Below, in pieces: positions 1-7,916 of a stretch of DNA of 40,117 nt. The position numbers were made by a program, and so were the translations under genes. Every line of letters begins with the position of its first letter. Position 1 is the first letter of the stretch. Origin of the DNA: JBPCOI01 sp051000395 (GTDB lineage: Bacteria > Actinomycetota > Actinomycetes > Mycobacteriales > Jatrophihabitantaceae); contig JBPCOI010000085.1 of assembly GCA_051000395.1 (NCBI GenBank), positions 1 through 40,117 on the forward strand, read 5' to 3'. The notes beneath the pieces were generated by a model. That model ran no database searches and was not told the origin of the DNA. It saw only the letters and a program-made list of their open reading frames with translations.

Positions 1-82
1 GGCAGTCAGCGTCGGTCGCGAACCACGCCAGGAACTCACCCACCGATCGCGGGTAGTCCCGACCCCCGCGCAGCGTGATCAC
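1..82 (-). CDS. IS1595-family-like transposase, 5' end only (cut by window edge)
   Basis: Reading leftward from a GTG at 82, 27 codons are visible before the window ends. The fragment contains R-D-Y-P-R-S-V-G-E-F-L-A-W-F-A-T-D-A-D-C, which resembles the start of IS1595-type transposases (a YP..x..EF..WF.T...C stretch that precedes a zinc ribbon). An in-frame TGA two codons upstream of the GTG makes this the only plausible start. The DDE-type catalytic domain lies outside the window, so whether the element is intact cannot be judged. It sits next to a toxin-antitoxin pair, a common accessory-region context. Family assignment rests on this short N-terminus only. Confidence 0.55.
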   Translation of the reverse strand, partial: MITLRGGRDYPRSVGEFLAWFATDADC

Positions 83-116
83 GACTCAACAATAGGCCGG
101 CTAAGTGGAGAGCCCT
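1..116. mobile_element. Probable left end of an IS1595-type insertion sequence
   Basis: The transposase start at 82 is followed outward by about 34 bases that would carry the terminal inverted repeat. Read on the minus strand these are GGGCTCTCCACTTAGCCGG, similar in style to IS1595-family termini as I remember them. The outer boundary near 114-116 is a guess because the other end and the target-site duplication are not in the window. Confidence 0.35.
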
Positions 117-142
117 ATGCTGAAAAACGATGGGCAGCGATT

Positions 143-763
143 TCAGACGACGCGATATGCGATCTGGCTGGCTGCGGCGAGTAGGTGGCCACGAAGGCCG
201 GGGTGATCGAGCGGCAGGCTGAGCCGAGGACGGTCCGGGAAGCTGTCTGCCGCGTGGGTCAACAGTGTGACCGCATCACCGCCACTCATCGACGAGCGGT
301 ACCAGAGACCGTCAAGTTCGGGCCGAGCCGTGTGAATGACGCGGGCCCAGGCGCGACAGTGGTTGCGGCGGCCGGTGTTGATGGCGTACGAGGCACCGGC
401 CTGACTCGGCCAGGTGCCCGTGAGATCGAGCAATGTGAGTTCTCGCGTCGCCGACCAGGCCGTCAGGTAGGGCGACCCGCGGCGGGCGTTGATGACGCGA
501 GTTCGCTGGAACACTTCGGCGAGCGCGGTAGGGGTGCCGAGCGCGGCATAGCTGACGCCACGGTCTTGCAACTGTGGGGGCGGCTGGTGCGGATCGAATC
601 GCATCGTCGAAGCGGGACCCCAGCAACGAAGCTGGTTCCAGGGGACGACGTGCTCGCCGCTCGTACGGTGAACTCGCCACAAGACGGCCGCGACGGAAAC
701 GGCGCGTAGGCGCTCGGGCCGGAACTCCAACTCCCCCCGGTGGGGAGGGAGCGGCAGTTTCAC
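143..763 (-). CDS. RES-domain toxin (NAD+-degrading family) of a toxin-antitoxin pair
   Basis: A 206-residue protein with a RES domain from about residue 28 to 175. The family's conserved residues can be placed: Arg30 in W-R-V-H-R, Tyr72 in S-Y-A-A-L, Glu83 in L-A-E-V-F and Ser157/158 in Y-R-S-S. RES toxins of the Xre-RES and MbcT type degrade NAD+, by phosphorolysis or hydrolysis, and are silenced by a partner protein; activity here is inferred from the family. The start is the GTG at 763, whose GTGA overlaps the TGA stop of the upstream antitoxin, so the two are probably translationally coupled. An ATG at 826 would place the start inside the antitoxin gene and is rejected. The gene ends about 30 bp from the probable IS end. 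Confidence 0.8.
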   Translation of the reverse strand: MKLPLPPHRGELEFRPERLRAVSVAAVLWRVHRTSGEHVVPWNQLRCWGPASTMRFDPHQPPPQLQDRGVSYAALGTPTALAEVFQRTRVINARRGSPYLTAWSATRELTLLDLTGTWPSQAGASYAINTGRRNHCRAWARVIHTARPELDGLWYRSSMSGGDAVTLLTHAADSFPDRPRLSLPLDHPGLRGHLLAAASQIAYRVV

Positions 764-1326
764 CACGCGTCGAGGTGCTCGAGCAATTCGGTGACGACGC
801 GGACGTCGCCGCCTCCGAGCAGCCACTCGCGCGGGCTGATCGGCTCGTCGTCCACGGTCAGATTCGCGTCGGCAGTGGTCATGAACCCAGCTACCTCGAG
901 CGGATGGAGGTCAGCGGGAAGAGCCGCGAGGATCGCGCGCAGCCCGGGAATCGAGTCGTGACGGTGGAACTGCCAGTTCGGCAGCCGAAGGCCGACGCCG
1001 ATCTTGAACGCGTACAGCGCGCGGTCGCGCACGCGGTGCCGCACCCGCGAGCCGTCGACGACCAGCAACGTGGCCGCCTGTTCGACCGACAGCGACTCAC
1101 GTGTCTGCTCGGCGAGGTTCGACGACGACAACTGCAGCGTCGCCTTGCGCACCGACCCGTCATCACCGATCGGGGTGATCCCACCGTGTTCTTGCAGCAG
1201 CGACTGCTCGGCGTCAGTCAGCCGACTTGCCGACGAGTCGGGCGCCGCGCGAAGGTCGCGGGACAGCGCATCGACGAACTCGTCCTCCCCGACACCGAAC
1301 GGCGCCAGCACCTCGATCAGCGTCAC
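760..1326 (-). CDS. Antitoxin partner of the RES toxin: excisionase-like HTH plus C-terminal toxin-binding region
   Basis: A 188-residue protein. Residues 79-120 (L-S-V-E-Q-A-A-T-L-L-V-V ... G-V-G-L-R-L-P-N-W-Q-F) look like a MerR/excisionase-type helix-turn-helix. Residues 125-188, ending in P-R-E-W-L-L-G-G-G-D-V-R-V-V-T-E-L-L, resemble the toxin-binding region of MbcA/ParS/Xre antitoxins (DUF2384-like). The roughly 75-residue N-terminal part is not recognised. The start is the GTG at 1326, preceded by GGAGGT at a 6-7 nt spacing; longer readings to 1680 run into another gene and lack a ribosome site. It is first in a two-gene operon and probably represses its own promoter, as is usual for such modules. 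The excisionase-style HTH is less common than the Xre type in this family. Confidence 0.75.
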   Translation of the reverse strand: MTLIEVLAPFGVGEDEFVDALSRDLRAAPDSSASRLTDAEQSLLQEHGGITPIGDDGSVRKATLQLSSSNLAEQTRESLSVEQAATLLVVDGSRVRHRVRDRALYAFKIGVGLRLPNWQFHRHDSIPGLRAILAALPADLHPLEVAGFMTTADANLTVDDEPISPREWLLGGGDVRVVTELLEHLDAW

Positions 1327-1338
1327 CGCCCACCTCCG

Positions 1339-1376
1339 ATCGCACACTATACGGCGTCGCCGGTCGACGTGCGCAA
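1339..1376 (-). promoter_or_regulatory. Promoter of the RES toxin-antitoxin operon
   Basis: On the minus strand TTGCGC (1371-1376) and TATAGT (1346-1351) form a -35/-10 pair with a 19-base spacer, a little long. Transcription would begin near 1339, leaving a leader of about 13 nt that carries the GGAGGT ribosome site. Confidence 0.5.
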
Positions 1377-1468
1377 CTTGTCCGACCCGCGAACCGGCTC
1401 TCGCGGCGCGGCGAGGTACGGGCCACCGGCCCCGGCGAAGAATGGGGCGGTTCCGCAGCGTGTGCCGA

Positions 1469-1921
1469 TCACGGCACCGCGGAGGTATCGAACCCGGGAA
1501 AGCTGCGAACGTAGCGCCGTTGCCCCGGCGTCTCAACCGCGCGAGCGTCGTAATGCTCGCGCACGAAGCCCACTGCCTCAGACCGCGGCACGCCGTCCAG
1601 GATCGCGATGCAGGCGAGGGCGCTGCCGGTCCGCCCGCGACCACCCGCGCACGCGATCTCGACGCGCTGCGTCTCGGCACGCCGCCATGCTTCGGTCAGC
1701 GCCTGCAGCGCATCGCGGCGATCGGCAGGCAGGCGGAAGTCCGGCCAACGGATCCAACGGGCCTGCCAGCCATCCGGTGGCGGCGGGTCAGCGAGCAGGT
1801 AGACGGCGAACTCGGGGCGCGCCCCGTCCGGCAGAGGCCGGCTCAGCGCACGCCCGCGAAGCAGCCGCCCGGACGGCAGACGCAGCACCCCGGGGGCGGC
1901 CGCGTCCCACGGCGCGGACAT
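1469..1921 (-). CDS. Protein tyrosine phosphatase-like protein (WPD loop and CX5R)
   Basis: A 150-residue protein with the core of the cysteine-phosphatase fold. The P-loop is C91-A-G-G-R-G-R97-T-G (CX5R) and a W-P-D loop ends at Asp61, the usual general acid. The family hydrolyses phosphotyrosine or other phosphomonoesters; the substrate here is unknown. In most PTPs a His precedes the catalytic Cys, but here it is Ala90, which may alter the thiolate pKa. The ATG at 1921 gives a compact protein and begins after a long Arg-rich stretch unlikely to be coding. No strong ribosome site is visible. The gene is transcribed toward the toxin-antitoxin operon but ends about 140 bp before it, so it is probably a separate unit. 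Confidence 0.7.
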   Translation of the reverse strand: MSAPWDAAAPGVLRLPSGRLLRGRALSRPLPDGARPEFAVYLLADPPPPDGWQARWIRWPDFRLPADRRDALQALTEAWRRAETQRVEIACAGGRGRTGSALACIAILDGVPRSEAVGFVREHYDARAVETPGQRRYVRSFPGFDTSAVP

Positions 1922-2054
1922 GATCGCGCACGCTACGCGCCGCTGCTCCGGATCCGCGCCACGAGCGCAACGCTGCCCTCTCCGGAGCTGTCGACGTGCT
2001 GCGCTCAGCCGTCGAGCGCGCGGTTGCAAATGCGCTCGGGCCGCTCGCGCCCGC

Positions 2055-2918
2055 TCAGGCGGCAGCGGTCAGTTCGTCGACCTGCTCGCTGCTCAGTCGA
2101 ACGTCCGCCGCACCCACGTTCTGCTCCAGGTGCGCGACGCTGGACGTCCCCGGAATCGGCAGCATGACCGGCGTGCGCGCCAGCAGCCAAGCGAGCGCGA
2201 CCTGGGCGGGCGTCGATCCGGTGGCCTTCGCGATCTCGTCGACGGGACCGCCGTCGGCGGCGAGGCGACCGGCATCGATCGGAAACCACGGGATGAAACC
2301 GATGCCCTCGCGCGCGCAGTAGTCCACGACGCCCTCGGACGTGCGGTTGCTCAGGTTGTACAGGTTCTGGACGCTCGCGATCTCGGCGATCTGCCGTGCG
2401 GCCTCGATCTGCTCGACGTTGACTTCGGACAAACCGATCGCGGCGATCTTGCCCTCGTCCTGCAGGGCCTTGAGCTCGCCGATCTGCTCCGCGGCCGGCA
2501 CCTTCGCGTCGATGCGGTGCAGCTGGAACAGGTCGATGCGCTCGACCCCGAGGCGGCGCAGACTCAGCTCGGCTTGCTGGCGCAGGTACTCCGGGCGTCC
2601 CACCGGAGCCCACCGGTCGGGACCGTGGCGCACCAAGCCCGCCTTCGTCGCCACCAGCACCTGCTCGGGGTAGGGCCGCAACGCCTCGCGGATGATCTCC
2701 TCGCTGACGTGCGGGCCGTAGGAGTCGGCCGTGTCGATCAGATCGACGCCCAGCTCGACGGCCCGGCGCACCACGCGCACGCATTCGGCGCGGTCTGCGG
2801 GTTCCCCCCAGATCCCGGGGCCGGTCAGGCGCATGGCGCCGAAGCCGAGCCGGTGCACGATCTTGCCCGCGATGGTGAAACGTCCGGACGCGTCGTTCGG
2901 CGATCCTGAGTCGAGCAT
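2055..2918 (-). CDS. Aldo/keto reductase
   Basis: A 287-residue NAD(P)H-dependent oxidoreductase of the AKR (beta/alpha)8-barrel superfamily. The catalytic tetrad is complete: Asp62 and Tyr67 (D-T-A-D-S-Y-G), Lys92 (A-T-K-A-G) and His134 (F-Q-L-H-R-I-D). The C-terminal P-I-P-G-T-S-S-V-A-H-L-E-Q-N segment is the usual cofactor-phosphate-binding loop. It reduces carbonyls to alcohols; the physiological substrate is unknown. The ATG at 2918 is preferred because GGAGGT lies about 10 nt upstream and the protein then begins just before the barrel; the frame is open to 3002 but that part resembles nothing. It lies about 100 bp downstream of the tandem-GNAT gene on the same strand. Confidence 0.88.
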   Translation of the reverse strand: MLDSGSPNDASGRFTIAGKIVHRLGFGAMRLTGPGIWGEPADRAECVRVVRRAVELGVDLIDTADSYGPHVSEEIIREALRPYPEQVLVATKAGLVRHGPDRWAPVGRPEYLRQQAELSLRRLGVERIDLFQLHRIDAKVPAAEQIGELKALQDEGKIAAIGLSEVNVEQIEAARQIAEIASVQNLYNLSNRTSEGVVDYCAREGIGFIPWFPIDAGRLAADGGPVDEIAKATGSTPAQVALAWLLARTPVMLPIPGTSSVAHLEQNVGAADVRLSSEQVDELTAAA

Positions 2919-2954
2919 GTGGTGCAGCACCTCCAGATGCGATACGTGGCTACG

Positions 2955-2971
2955 GACGGGACAACCCCGTC
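2955..2971 (-). terminator. Small hairpin between the tandem-GNAT and aldo/keto reductase genes
   Basis: GACGGG (2955-2960) and CCCGTC (2966-2971) form a perfect 6-bp stem with a 5-nt loop, about 50 bp after the stop of the GNAT gene. There is no T-tract, so this could be a weak terminator or an upstream element of the reductase. Confidence 0.3.
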
Positions 2972-3017
2972 GGCCCCCGATCACTTCCCCGACGGAGCGC
3001 ATCCAGGACGGCGAGGC

Positions 3018-3899
3018 TCACGGCGCAGCCGGTGCCGGCGAGGACGCATCCGCCACCCGCAGCGAGTAGTAGTCCTCGGTCGTCACCGCGGCGAAGCCGA
3101 GCGCCGTGTAGAGGCCCAGCGCGCGCTCGTTGTCGACGGCGACGTCGAGGCAGACGCGGCGCGCGCCCTCGCTCCGCAGGTCGTGGCACACCCGCCGCAG
3201 CACGTCGCGCCCGATACCCCGGCCCTGCCAGGTCGAGTCGACCACGAACCCGTACACCGCGCCGACGTCCTCGCGAAGGCTGAGCCGCACGGTGCCCACC
3301 GTGCGGCCATCGACCTCGACCAGCAGCGTGCGCGCCGAATCCGTCGCGAGCTGCGCGCCAAGGTCATCCGGGACGTGGCCGAAGCCGGACGCGAGCAGGT
3401 GGGTGAGCACGTCCACGTCCGCCGGCGTCGCGGGGCGCAGCCCGGTCCGCGGATCGCGTGAGCCGTCAGCTGGAGGTCCGTCGAGTGCGAACGCATGTTC
3501 GGAATGTTCGAGTACTGCTCCTCGGGCCAGTGCCAGGGACCGTCCCGCCGCCGACGCCCGCGGCACGACGAGCAGCGCTTGCTGATAGCTGCGAGCGAAG
3601 CACAGTGGCAGCGCGGCATCGAGCAGGGCCGACGCGATTCCGCGGCGCCGAGCCGCGGGATCGACCATGCCGGCAAGCTCCACGGCGGGCGCCCCGAACG
3701 AGTACAGGCCGAGGAAACCCAGCAGCCGCTGCCCGTCCCACCACAGCAGATCCTCGACGTTCTCACCAGTGCGTGCCTCGAGCACGCTCCATTCGAGCTT
3801 GAGACGGCCGCCGTCGGCCTCGACGGTGCGTGCTTCGAGTTCGGCCAGCGCGTGCAGCTCACGGCTTGACAGGCCACGGGCCAGTTGCAGGCCGGTCAC
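3018..3899 (-). CDS. Tandem GNAT-domain acetyltransferase
   Basis: A 293-residue protein with two GNAT domains. The N-terminal copy spans about residues 5-145 (core ...A-A-R-R-R-G-I-A-S-A-L...) and the C-terminal copy about 153-285, with a textbook acetyl-CoA-binding motif (W-Q-G-R-G-I-G-R-D-V-L) and the N-E-R-A-L-G-L-Y-T-A-L-G-F end motif. The two-domain layout and length resemble mycothiol synthase MshD, but the usual MshD-specific stretches are not clear, so only a general N-acetyltransferase call is made. The start is the GTG at 3899. The small membrane protein gene ends 19 bp upstream on the same strand and may be co-transcribed. Confidence 0.8.
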   Translation of the reverse strand: MTGLQLARGLSSRELHALAELEARTVEADGGRLKLEWSVLEARTGENVEDLLWWDGQRLLGFLGLYSFGAPAVELAGMVDPAARRRGIASALLDAALPLCFARSYQQALLVVPRASAAGRSLALARGAVLEHSEHAFALDGPPADGSRDPRTGLRPATPADVDVLTHLLASGFGHVPDDLGAQLATDSARTLLVEVDGRTVGTVRLSLREDVGAVYGFVVDSTWQGRGIGRDVLRRVCHDLRSEGARRVCLDVAVDNERALGLYTALGFAAVTTEDYYSLRVADASSPAPAAP

Positions 3900-3918
3900 G
3901 ATGCCGACATCCGCGCCG

Positions 3919-4197
3919 TCAGACCCGCCGCCGGCTGGGCAGCAGAATGATCACGATCAACGTGATGATGCTGAAGAACAGGCCGCAGATGCCGTAGAGC
4001 AGGGCACTGCGGCCCTTGACGGCCGCGATGAGCGCGCACACGATCGCGGCGACAACGCTGCCGATGATGACGAAGATGGCCCTGATGCCGCGCAGGATGA
4101 ACCCGCTGCGTCCAGAGGGGCAGCGGCGCCGAGAAGTACCTGATGCAGCATCGGTCCATCGTGGCAGACCACCTGCCGAGGCCGGCGACGAGCACAT
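3919..4197 (-). CDS. Small two-helix membrane protein of unknown function
   Basis: The reliable part is the last 60 codons: two hydrophobic helices (about residues 41-60 and 65-86) separated by K-G-R-S and ending in L-P-S-R-R-R-V. Codon use there is typical of the window. The N-terminal 30 residues from the ATG at 4197 are Arg/Ser-rich, unremarkable, and may not be coding; no ATG or GTG lies closer to the first helix in this frame, so the true start is uncertain (a start at 4227 or a rare codon is possible). It precedes the tandem-GNAT gene on the same strand and starts about 100 bp from the divergent yihY-type gene. Confidence 0.5.
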   Translation of the reverse strand: MCSSPASAGGLPRWTDAASGTSRRRCPSGRSGFILRGIRAIFVIIGSVVAAIVCALIAAVKGRSALLYGICGLFFSIITLIVIILLPSRRRV

Positions 4198-4302
4198 CCG
4201 TCCCCGCCGGAGCACCGCCCGCGGCAACGCACGTTACCCCGCGCACCGCTGCGGGTAGCGCAGCAGGGACTGGTAGGCAGCACCAGCGAGAGGACGGTCA
4301 CG

Positions 4303-5319
4303 ATGAGCCCGTCGCACAGCCGACCCGAGCCGGCACCGCAGACGCCGAGCGACATTCCCAGGGCCGGGTGGATCAGCATCCTGCGGCGGTCGGTCAAGCA
4401 GTTCAAGCACGACGACGTGACCGACCGCGCCGCCGCGCTCACCTACTTCGGCGTGCTCGCCATCTTCCCCGGGCTGCTCGTGCTGGTCTCCATCCTCGGC
4501 CTGCTCGGCACGTCGACGACCCAGTCCGTGCTGGACAACCTGCGGCAGGTGGCACCCGGTGGGGTCAACAGCTTCCTGCGCAGCGTGATCGAGCAGGTGA
4601 AAGGACGCCGCACCGCCGCGGGCATCGGCGCCGTGATCGGCATCCTCGTCGCGCTATGGTCCGCGTCCGGGTACGTCGCCGCGTTCATGCGGGCCTCCAA
4701 CGCCATCTACGACGTGGACGAGGGCCGTCCCATCTGGAAGACGGCGCCGGTCCGCCTCGGCACCACCATCGCGCTGGTGATCATGCTCGTGGCCAGCGCC
4801 GTCATGGTGGTGGTCACCGGGCCGGTCGCGAGCCAGATCGGGCAGGCACTCGGCGTCGGAAACACCGCAGTGACCGTCTGGAACATCGCGAAGTGGCCGG
4901 TACTGCTAGTGATCGTCAGCGTGATGTTCTCCTTGCTGTACTGGGCGACGCCGAACGTGAAGCAGGCCGGCTTCCGGTGGATCTCCCCCGGCGGCGTTCT
5001 GGCGGTGATCGTCTGGCTCGTCGTCTCGGGACTGTTCGCCGTCTACGTCTCGTTCTCCGGCTCGTACAACAAGACCTACGGATCCCTCGCGACGGTAATC
5101 GTCTTCCTGGTCTGGTTGTGGATCACGAACATCGCGATCCTGCTCGGCGCGGAGTTCAACGCGGAGAGCGAGCGGGAACGGATGATCCGCGCGGGGATGC
5201 CCGAGGATCTCGAGCCCTACGTCGAGTTGCGCGACACGAGAAAGCTGGACGAGCCCGAGAAGCGCCGGGTCGAGGACGCGGACCGCGTGCGCGAACGGAG
5301 CGTGGAGGGCGGCAGCTAG
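4303..5319 (+). CDS. YihY/BrkB-family inner membrane protein
   Basis: A 338-residue protein of the YihY/virulence factor BrkB family. Residues 38-70 contain the family's D-D-V-T-D-R-A-A-A-L-T-Y-F-G-V-L-A-I-F-P segment, followed by about six membrane segments and a C-terminal L-G-A-E-F-N-A-E motif at the end of the last helix. The tail of about 45 residues is highly charged. The family's function is unsettled; it was once mistaken for RNase BN. The ATG at 4303 has a GAGAGGA ribosome site. The TAG stop overlaps the stop of the convergent prenyltransferase gene by three bases. Confidence 0.88.
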   Translation: MSPSHSRPEPAPQTPSDIPRAGWISILRRSVKQFKHDDVTDRAAALTYFGVLAIFPGLLVLVSILGLLGTSTTQSVLDNLRQVAPGGVNSFLRSVIEQVKGRRTAAGIGAVIGILVALWSASGYVAAFMRASNAIYDVDEGRPIWKTAPVRLGTTIALVIMLVASAVMVVVTGPVASQIGQALGVGNTAVTVWNIAKWPVLLVIVSVMFSLLYWATPNVKQAGFRWISPGGVLAVIVWLVVSGLFAVYVSFSGSYNKTYGSLATVIVFLVWLWITNIAILLGAEFNAESERERMIRAGMPEDLEPYVELRDTRKLDEPEKRRVEDADRVRERSVEGGS

Positions 5320-5324
5320 CCGCC
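5308..5324. terminator. GC hairpin spanning two overlapping convergent stop codons
   Basis: GGCGGC (5308-5313), AGCTA loop, GCCGCC (5319-5324). The TAG of the plus-strand gene (5317-5319) and the TAG of the minus-strand gene (5316-5318) both lie in or next to the loop. The stem is symmetric and could stop transcription in both directions, though no T-tract is present. Confidence 0.4.
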
Positions 5325-6365
5325 GATCCGCAGGTGCGGGAAGGCAGCGCCGAGGGCGAGCCCAAGGATGTAGAGCCAGCCGAACGCCCGGTTGTGCACC
5401 AGACAGACCCGGTGGTACCACAGCGGCCAACCCACATAGCCTGCCGGTGGCGCGTCCGGCGCCGGGGCCGACATGACGCGCAGGGCTCGAACTGCTCGCG
5501 GTGCCGCGACGAGCACCAGCAGCGCGAACGGCGTGAGCGAACCGAGCGCGACAGCGAGCACCGTGACCAGATACATCGCCGCCACGGCCGCGCGATTCAG
5601 CAGCCGCGCGCCGCTCTCGCCGAGCAGCACCGGCAGCGTGCGTTGCTGCTGCGAGGTGTCGAACGCCCGCTGGTCGATGTGCTTGCCGACCAGGATCGAG
5701 GCGACCCCGAGGCCGACCGGCACGGAGACGAAGAACGCCTCGCCCGACCAGAGCCCGGTGATCACGTAGTAGCCGCCGCCGATCATCAGCGGCCCCCACA
5801 CGAGGAACGCCGCGACCTCCCCCAGGCCGAGTTCCTTGAGCGCGCGCGGCGCCGCGTCGTAGGCGTAGAGCAGCACCGCTCCGGCCAGCGCCAGCACCAG
5901 CGCGCCCCCGCCACGCAGCGCCACGAAGTACGCCGCGATCCCGACGGCGAGCAGGCCGAGGACGACCAGGCCGCTGGCGAGCAGGCGTGGCGTGACGGCA
6001 CCGCTGGCGATCGGATGCAGGGTGTAGCGCCGCCGCGGGGAGTCCTCGGTGTCGTGGCCGCGCCGGTAGCCGAAGTAGTCGTTGGACAGGTTGCTGATCG
6101 CGTGCAGCACGAGGTAGCCGACGAGGACGAGCACGAACGCCAGCACGGCAAAGCGCCGGTGCGTCGCCGCGAGCAGGCCGGCGATCACGGCCGACTGCGC
6201 AGAGATGACGAGAATGACGCTGCGCGAGGCGTACAGGAAGCGGGTCACCGGATCGAGGTGCGAGAACTCCTCGGCCTCGGCGGGGTAGAAGCCGGTGAAG
6301 GCGCCGACCCAAGCGAACGGTCCGCGTCGCGGGCGGGTACCCAGCGCGGGTGTGCTTGCGGCCAT
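5316..6365 (-). CDS. UbiA-family prenyltransferase (MenA/MqnP-like)
   Basis: A 349-residue integral membrane protein. The first Asp-rich motif is N95-D96-Y-F-G-Y-R-R-G-H-D105 and the second is in H-I-D231-Q-R-A-F-D236, followed by T-L-P-V-L-L-G; these bind the Mg-prenyl-diphosphate in UbiA enzymes. Eight or nine hydrophobic helices are visible. The likely reaction is prenylation of an aromatic quinone precursor. Since mqnB and mqnD of the futalosine menaquinone route lie at 28-29.5 kb, a role as MqnP is possible, but the changed first motif (N-D-Y-F-G instead of N-D-x-x-D) leaves another lipid substrate open. ATG at 6365 has an AGAGGAG ribosome site. It is divergent from the SDR gene with 70 bp between. 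Confidence 0.8.
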   Translation of the reverse strand: MAASTPALGTRPRRGPFAWVGAFTGFYPAEAEEFSHLDPVTRFLYASRSVILVISAQSAVIAGLLAATHRRFAVLAFVLVLVGYLVLHAISNLSNDYFGYRRGHDTEDSPRRRYTLHPIASGAVTPRLLASGLVVLGLLAVGIAAYFVALRGGGALVLALAGAVLLYAYDAAPRALKELGLGEVAAFLVWGPLMIGGGYYVITGLWSGEAFFVSVPVGLGVASILVGKHIDQRAFDTSQQQRTLPVLLGESGARLLNRAAVAAMYLVTVLAVALGSLTPFALLVLVAAPRAVRALRVMSAPAPDAPPAGYVGWPLWYHRVCLVHNRAFGWLYILGLALGAAFPHLRIGG

Positions 6366-6435
6366 ACTGACTCCTCTGCGGGGGACCCATCAACCATACG
6401 AGCCGCCAGCGGGACGACGAGGAAAGGGACGGCAC

Positions 6436-7203
6436 ATGCTGCTCGACGGAAAGACCATGATCGTCACTGGCGGCAACAGCGGGATCGGTGCCGCGATCGT
6501 GCGCGCCGCGGCAGCCGAGGGCGCCGGCGTCGTGATCGACTACGTCGCCAATGCCGGCGAGACCGACGAGCTCGTCGCCGAGGTGAACAAGCTCGGCGGC
6601 AAGGCGATAGGGGTCCGAGCCGACGTCAGCGTCGTTGCCGACCTGCAGGCGATGGTGCAGGCCGCGGTCGAGCACTTCGGAAGGTTGGACGTGCTCGTCA
6701 ACAACGCGGGCATGGAAACGCGCACGTCGGTGCTCGACACCACCGAGGAGCAGTACGCGAAGGTCATGGACGTCAACCTCAAGAGCGCCTTCTTCGGCAC
6801 CCAACTCGCCGCGAAGCAGTTCATCGCGCAGGGCGGCGGCGGCGTCGTCGTCAACGTCTCCTCGGTGCACGAGGACTGGCCGATGCCCGGCAACACGCCG
6901 TACTGCGTGTCCAAGGGCGGAATGCGCATGCTGACGCGCACGGCCGGCGTCGAGCTGGGCCCGCACGGAGTGCGCGTCGTCAACATCGGGCCGGGAGCGG
7001 TGGCCACGCCGATCAACCAGTCGACGATGACCAACCCGGAGAAGCTCGCCGCCCTCGACGCCGCGATCCCGCTGGCCCGCATGGCGCAGCCGGACGAGAT
7101 CGCGCAGACCGTCGTGTTCCTCGCCTCCGGAAAGGCCGGTTACCTCACCGCGACGACGGTCTTCGTCGACGGTGGGATCATGCAGGGCAGCGTCGGCCTG
7201 TAA
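6436..7203 (+). CDS. Short-chain dehydrogenase/reductase (glucose 1-dehydrogenase-like)
   Basis: A 255-residue classical SDR. It has the nucleotide-binding T-G-G-N-S-G-I-G (residues 11-18), N-N-A-G (89-92), catalytic Ser143 (N-V-S-S-V-H-E) and Y156-C-V-S-K160. The C-terminal V-F-V-D-G-G segment is the usual family ending. It oxidises or reduces an alcohol/carbonyl with NAD(P); D36 after the second strand (V-V-I-D-Y) might favour NAD. The substrate is unknown, and the glucose-dehydrogenase resemblance is by general style only. The ATG at 6436 follows GGAAAGGGA. Longer readings begin inside the divergent prenyltransferase gene and are rejected. It converges with the metallohydrolase gene, 68 bp away. 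Confidence 0.88.
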   Translation: MLLDGKTMIVTGGNSGIGAAIVRAAAAEGAGVVIDYVANAGETDELVAEVNKLGGKAIGVRADVSVVADLQAMVQAAVEHFGRLDVLVNNAGMETRTSVLDTTEEQYAKVMDVNLKSAFFGTQLAAKQFIAQGGGGVVVNVSSVHEDWPMPGNTPYCVSKGGMRMLTRTAGVELGPHGVRVVNIGPGAVATPINQSTMTNPEKLAALDAAIPLARMAQPDEIAQTVVFLASGKAGYLTATTVFVDGGIMQGSVGL

Positions 7204-7271
7204 CGCCTGAGTGTAGGGCGCGGAGTGCCGTCACGAGCGCGAGCCCAGTTGCGTCCCGCCGCGCGGCAGCG

Positions 7272-7916
7272 TCAGACGGCGACGGACTCCGCGGGGGCGA
7301 GGTGACGGAACTCGCTGCCGTGTTCCGCGCCGATCCGCGACACGTGTCGCTCGACGAAGCCGATCCCGATCTCGTTCAGCAGGCCGTCGTGGATCTGGTG
7401 CACGTGCGGAGCCCGCACCGCCACCATGAAGTCGATCACCTCGGCGGTCTTGGACCACGGTGCGTGGACGGGAGCGAGCAGCGTCTCGACGGGCACCGGC
7501 GGGACGATCAGCGCGTCGCCCGGGTGGTAGACCCCGCCGACGAGGTAGCCCACGTTCGTGACCACCGGGATGCTCGCGTGGATCAGCGCGTGCTGGCCGC
7601 CGAAGGTCTGCACGCCGAAACCCGCCGCGTCGAACGACTGCCCCGCGCCGACCGTCACGACTTGTTCGCCGAGGCCGCGCAACGCGTCCGCCACGGACGC
7701 CGGCGCCCAGACGCGCAGTCGCGGATCGGACTTCGCCGCTGCAGTGAGCCGTTCCATGTCGACGTGATCTGCGTGTTCGTGGGTGATCAGCACCGCCTGC
7801 GCCCCGTCCAGTGCGGCCGCGACCTCGCTGAACACACCCGGGTCGATGACCAGGGCTCGCTCGCCGACATCGAGGCGCACGCAGGAATGGGTGAACTTGG
7901 TCAGCCGCATGCTCAC
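7272..7916 (-). CDS. Metallo-beta-lactamase fold hydrolase
   Basis: A 214-residue protein with the zinc-binding H46-E-H-A-D50-H51 motif and the downstream H-P-G-D-A-L metal ligand region. The short N-terminal strand and the absence of a long insertion resemble UlaG-like/YcbL-type hydrolases of unknown substrate. The GTG at 7916 overlaps the TGA of the upstream DUF5709/MFS reading frame (GTGA), implying coupling; an ATG two codons later (7910) is also possible. It is the last gene of a leftward operon with the MFS exporter. Confidence 0.82.
   Translation of the reverse strand: MSMRLTKFTHSCVRLDVGERALVIDPGVFSEVAAALDGAQAVLITHEHADHVDMERLTAAAKSDPRLRVWAPASVADALRGLGEQVVTVGAGQSFDAAGFGVQTFGGQHALIHASIPVVTNVGYLVGGVYHPGDALIVPPVPVETLLAPVHAPWSKTAEVIDFMVAVRAPHVHQIHDGLLNEIGIGFVERHVSRIGAEHGSEFRHLAPAESVAV

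Noticed and set aside
764..826. ATG 826 as the start of the RES toxin
   Set aside because: The added N-terminus is Arg-rich and overlaps antitoxin coding by 66 bases; the GTGA-overlap start at 763 fits better.
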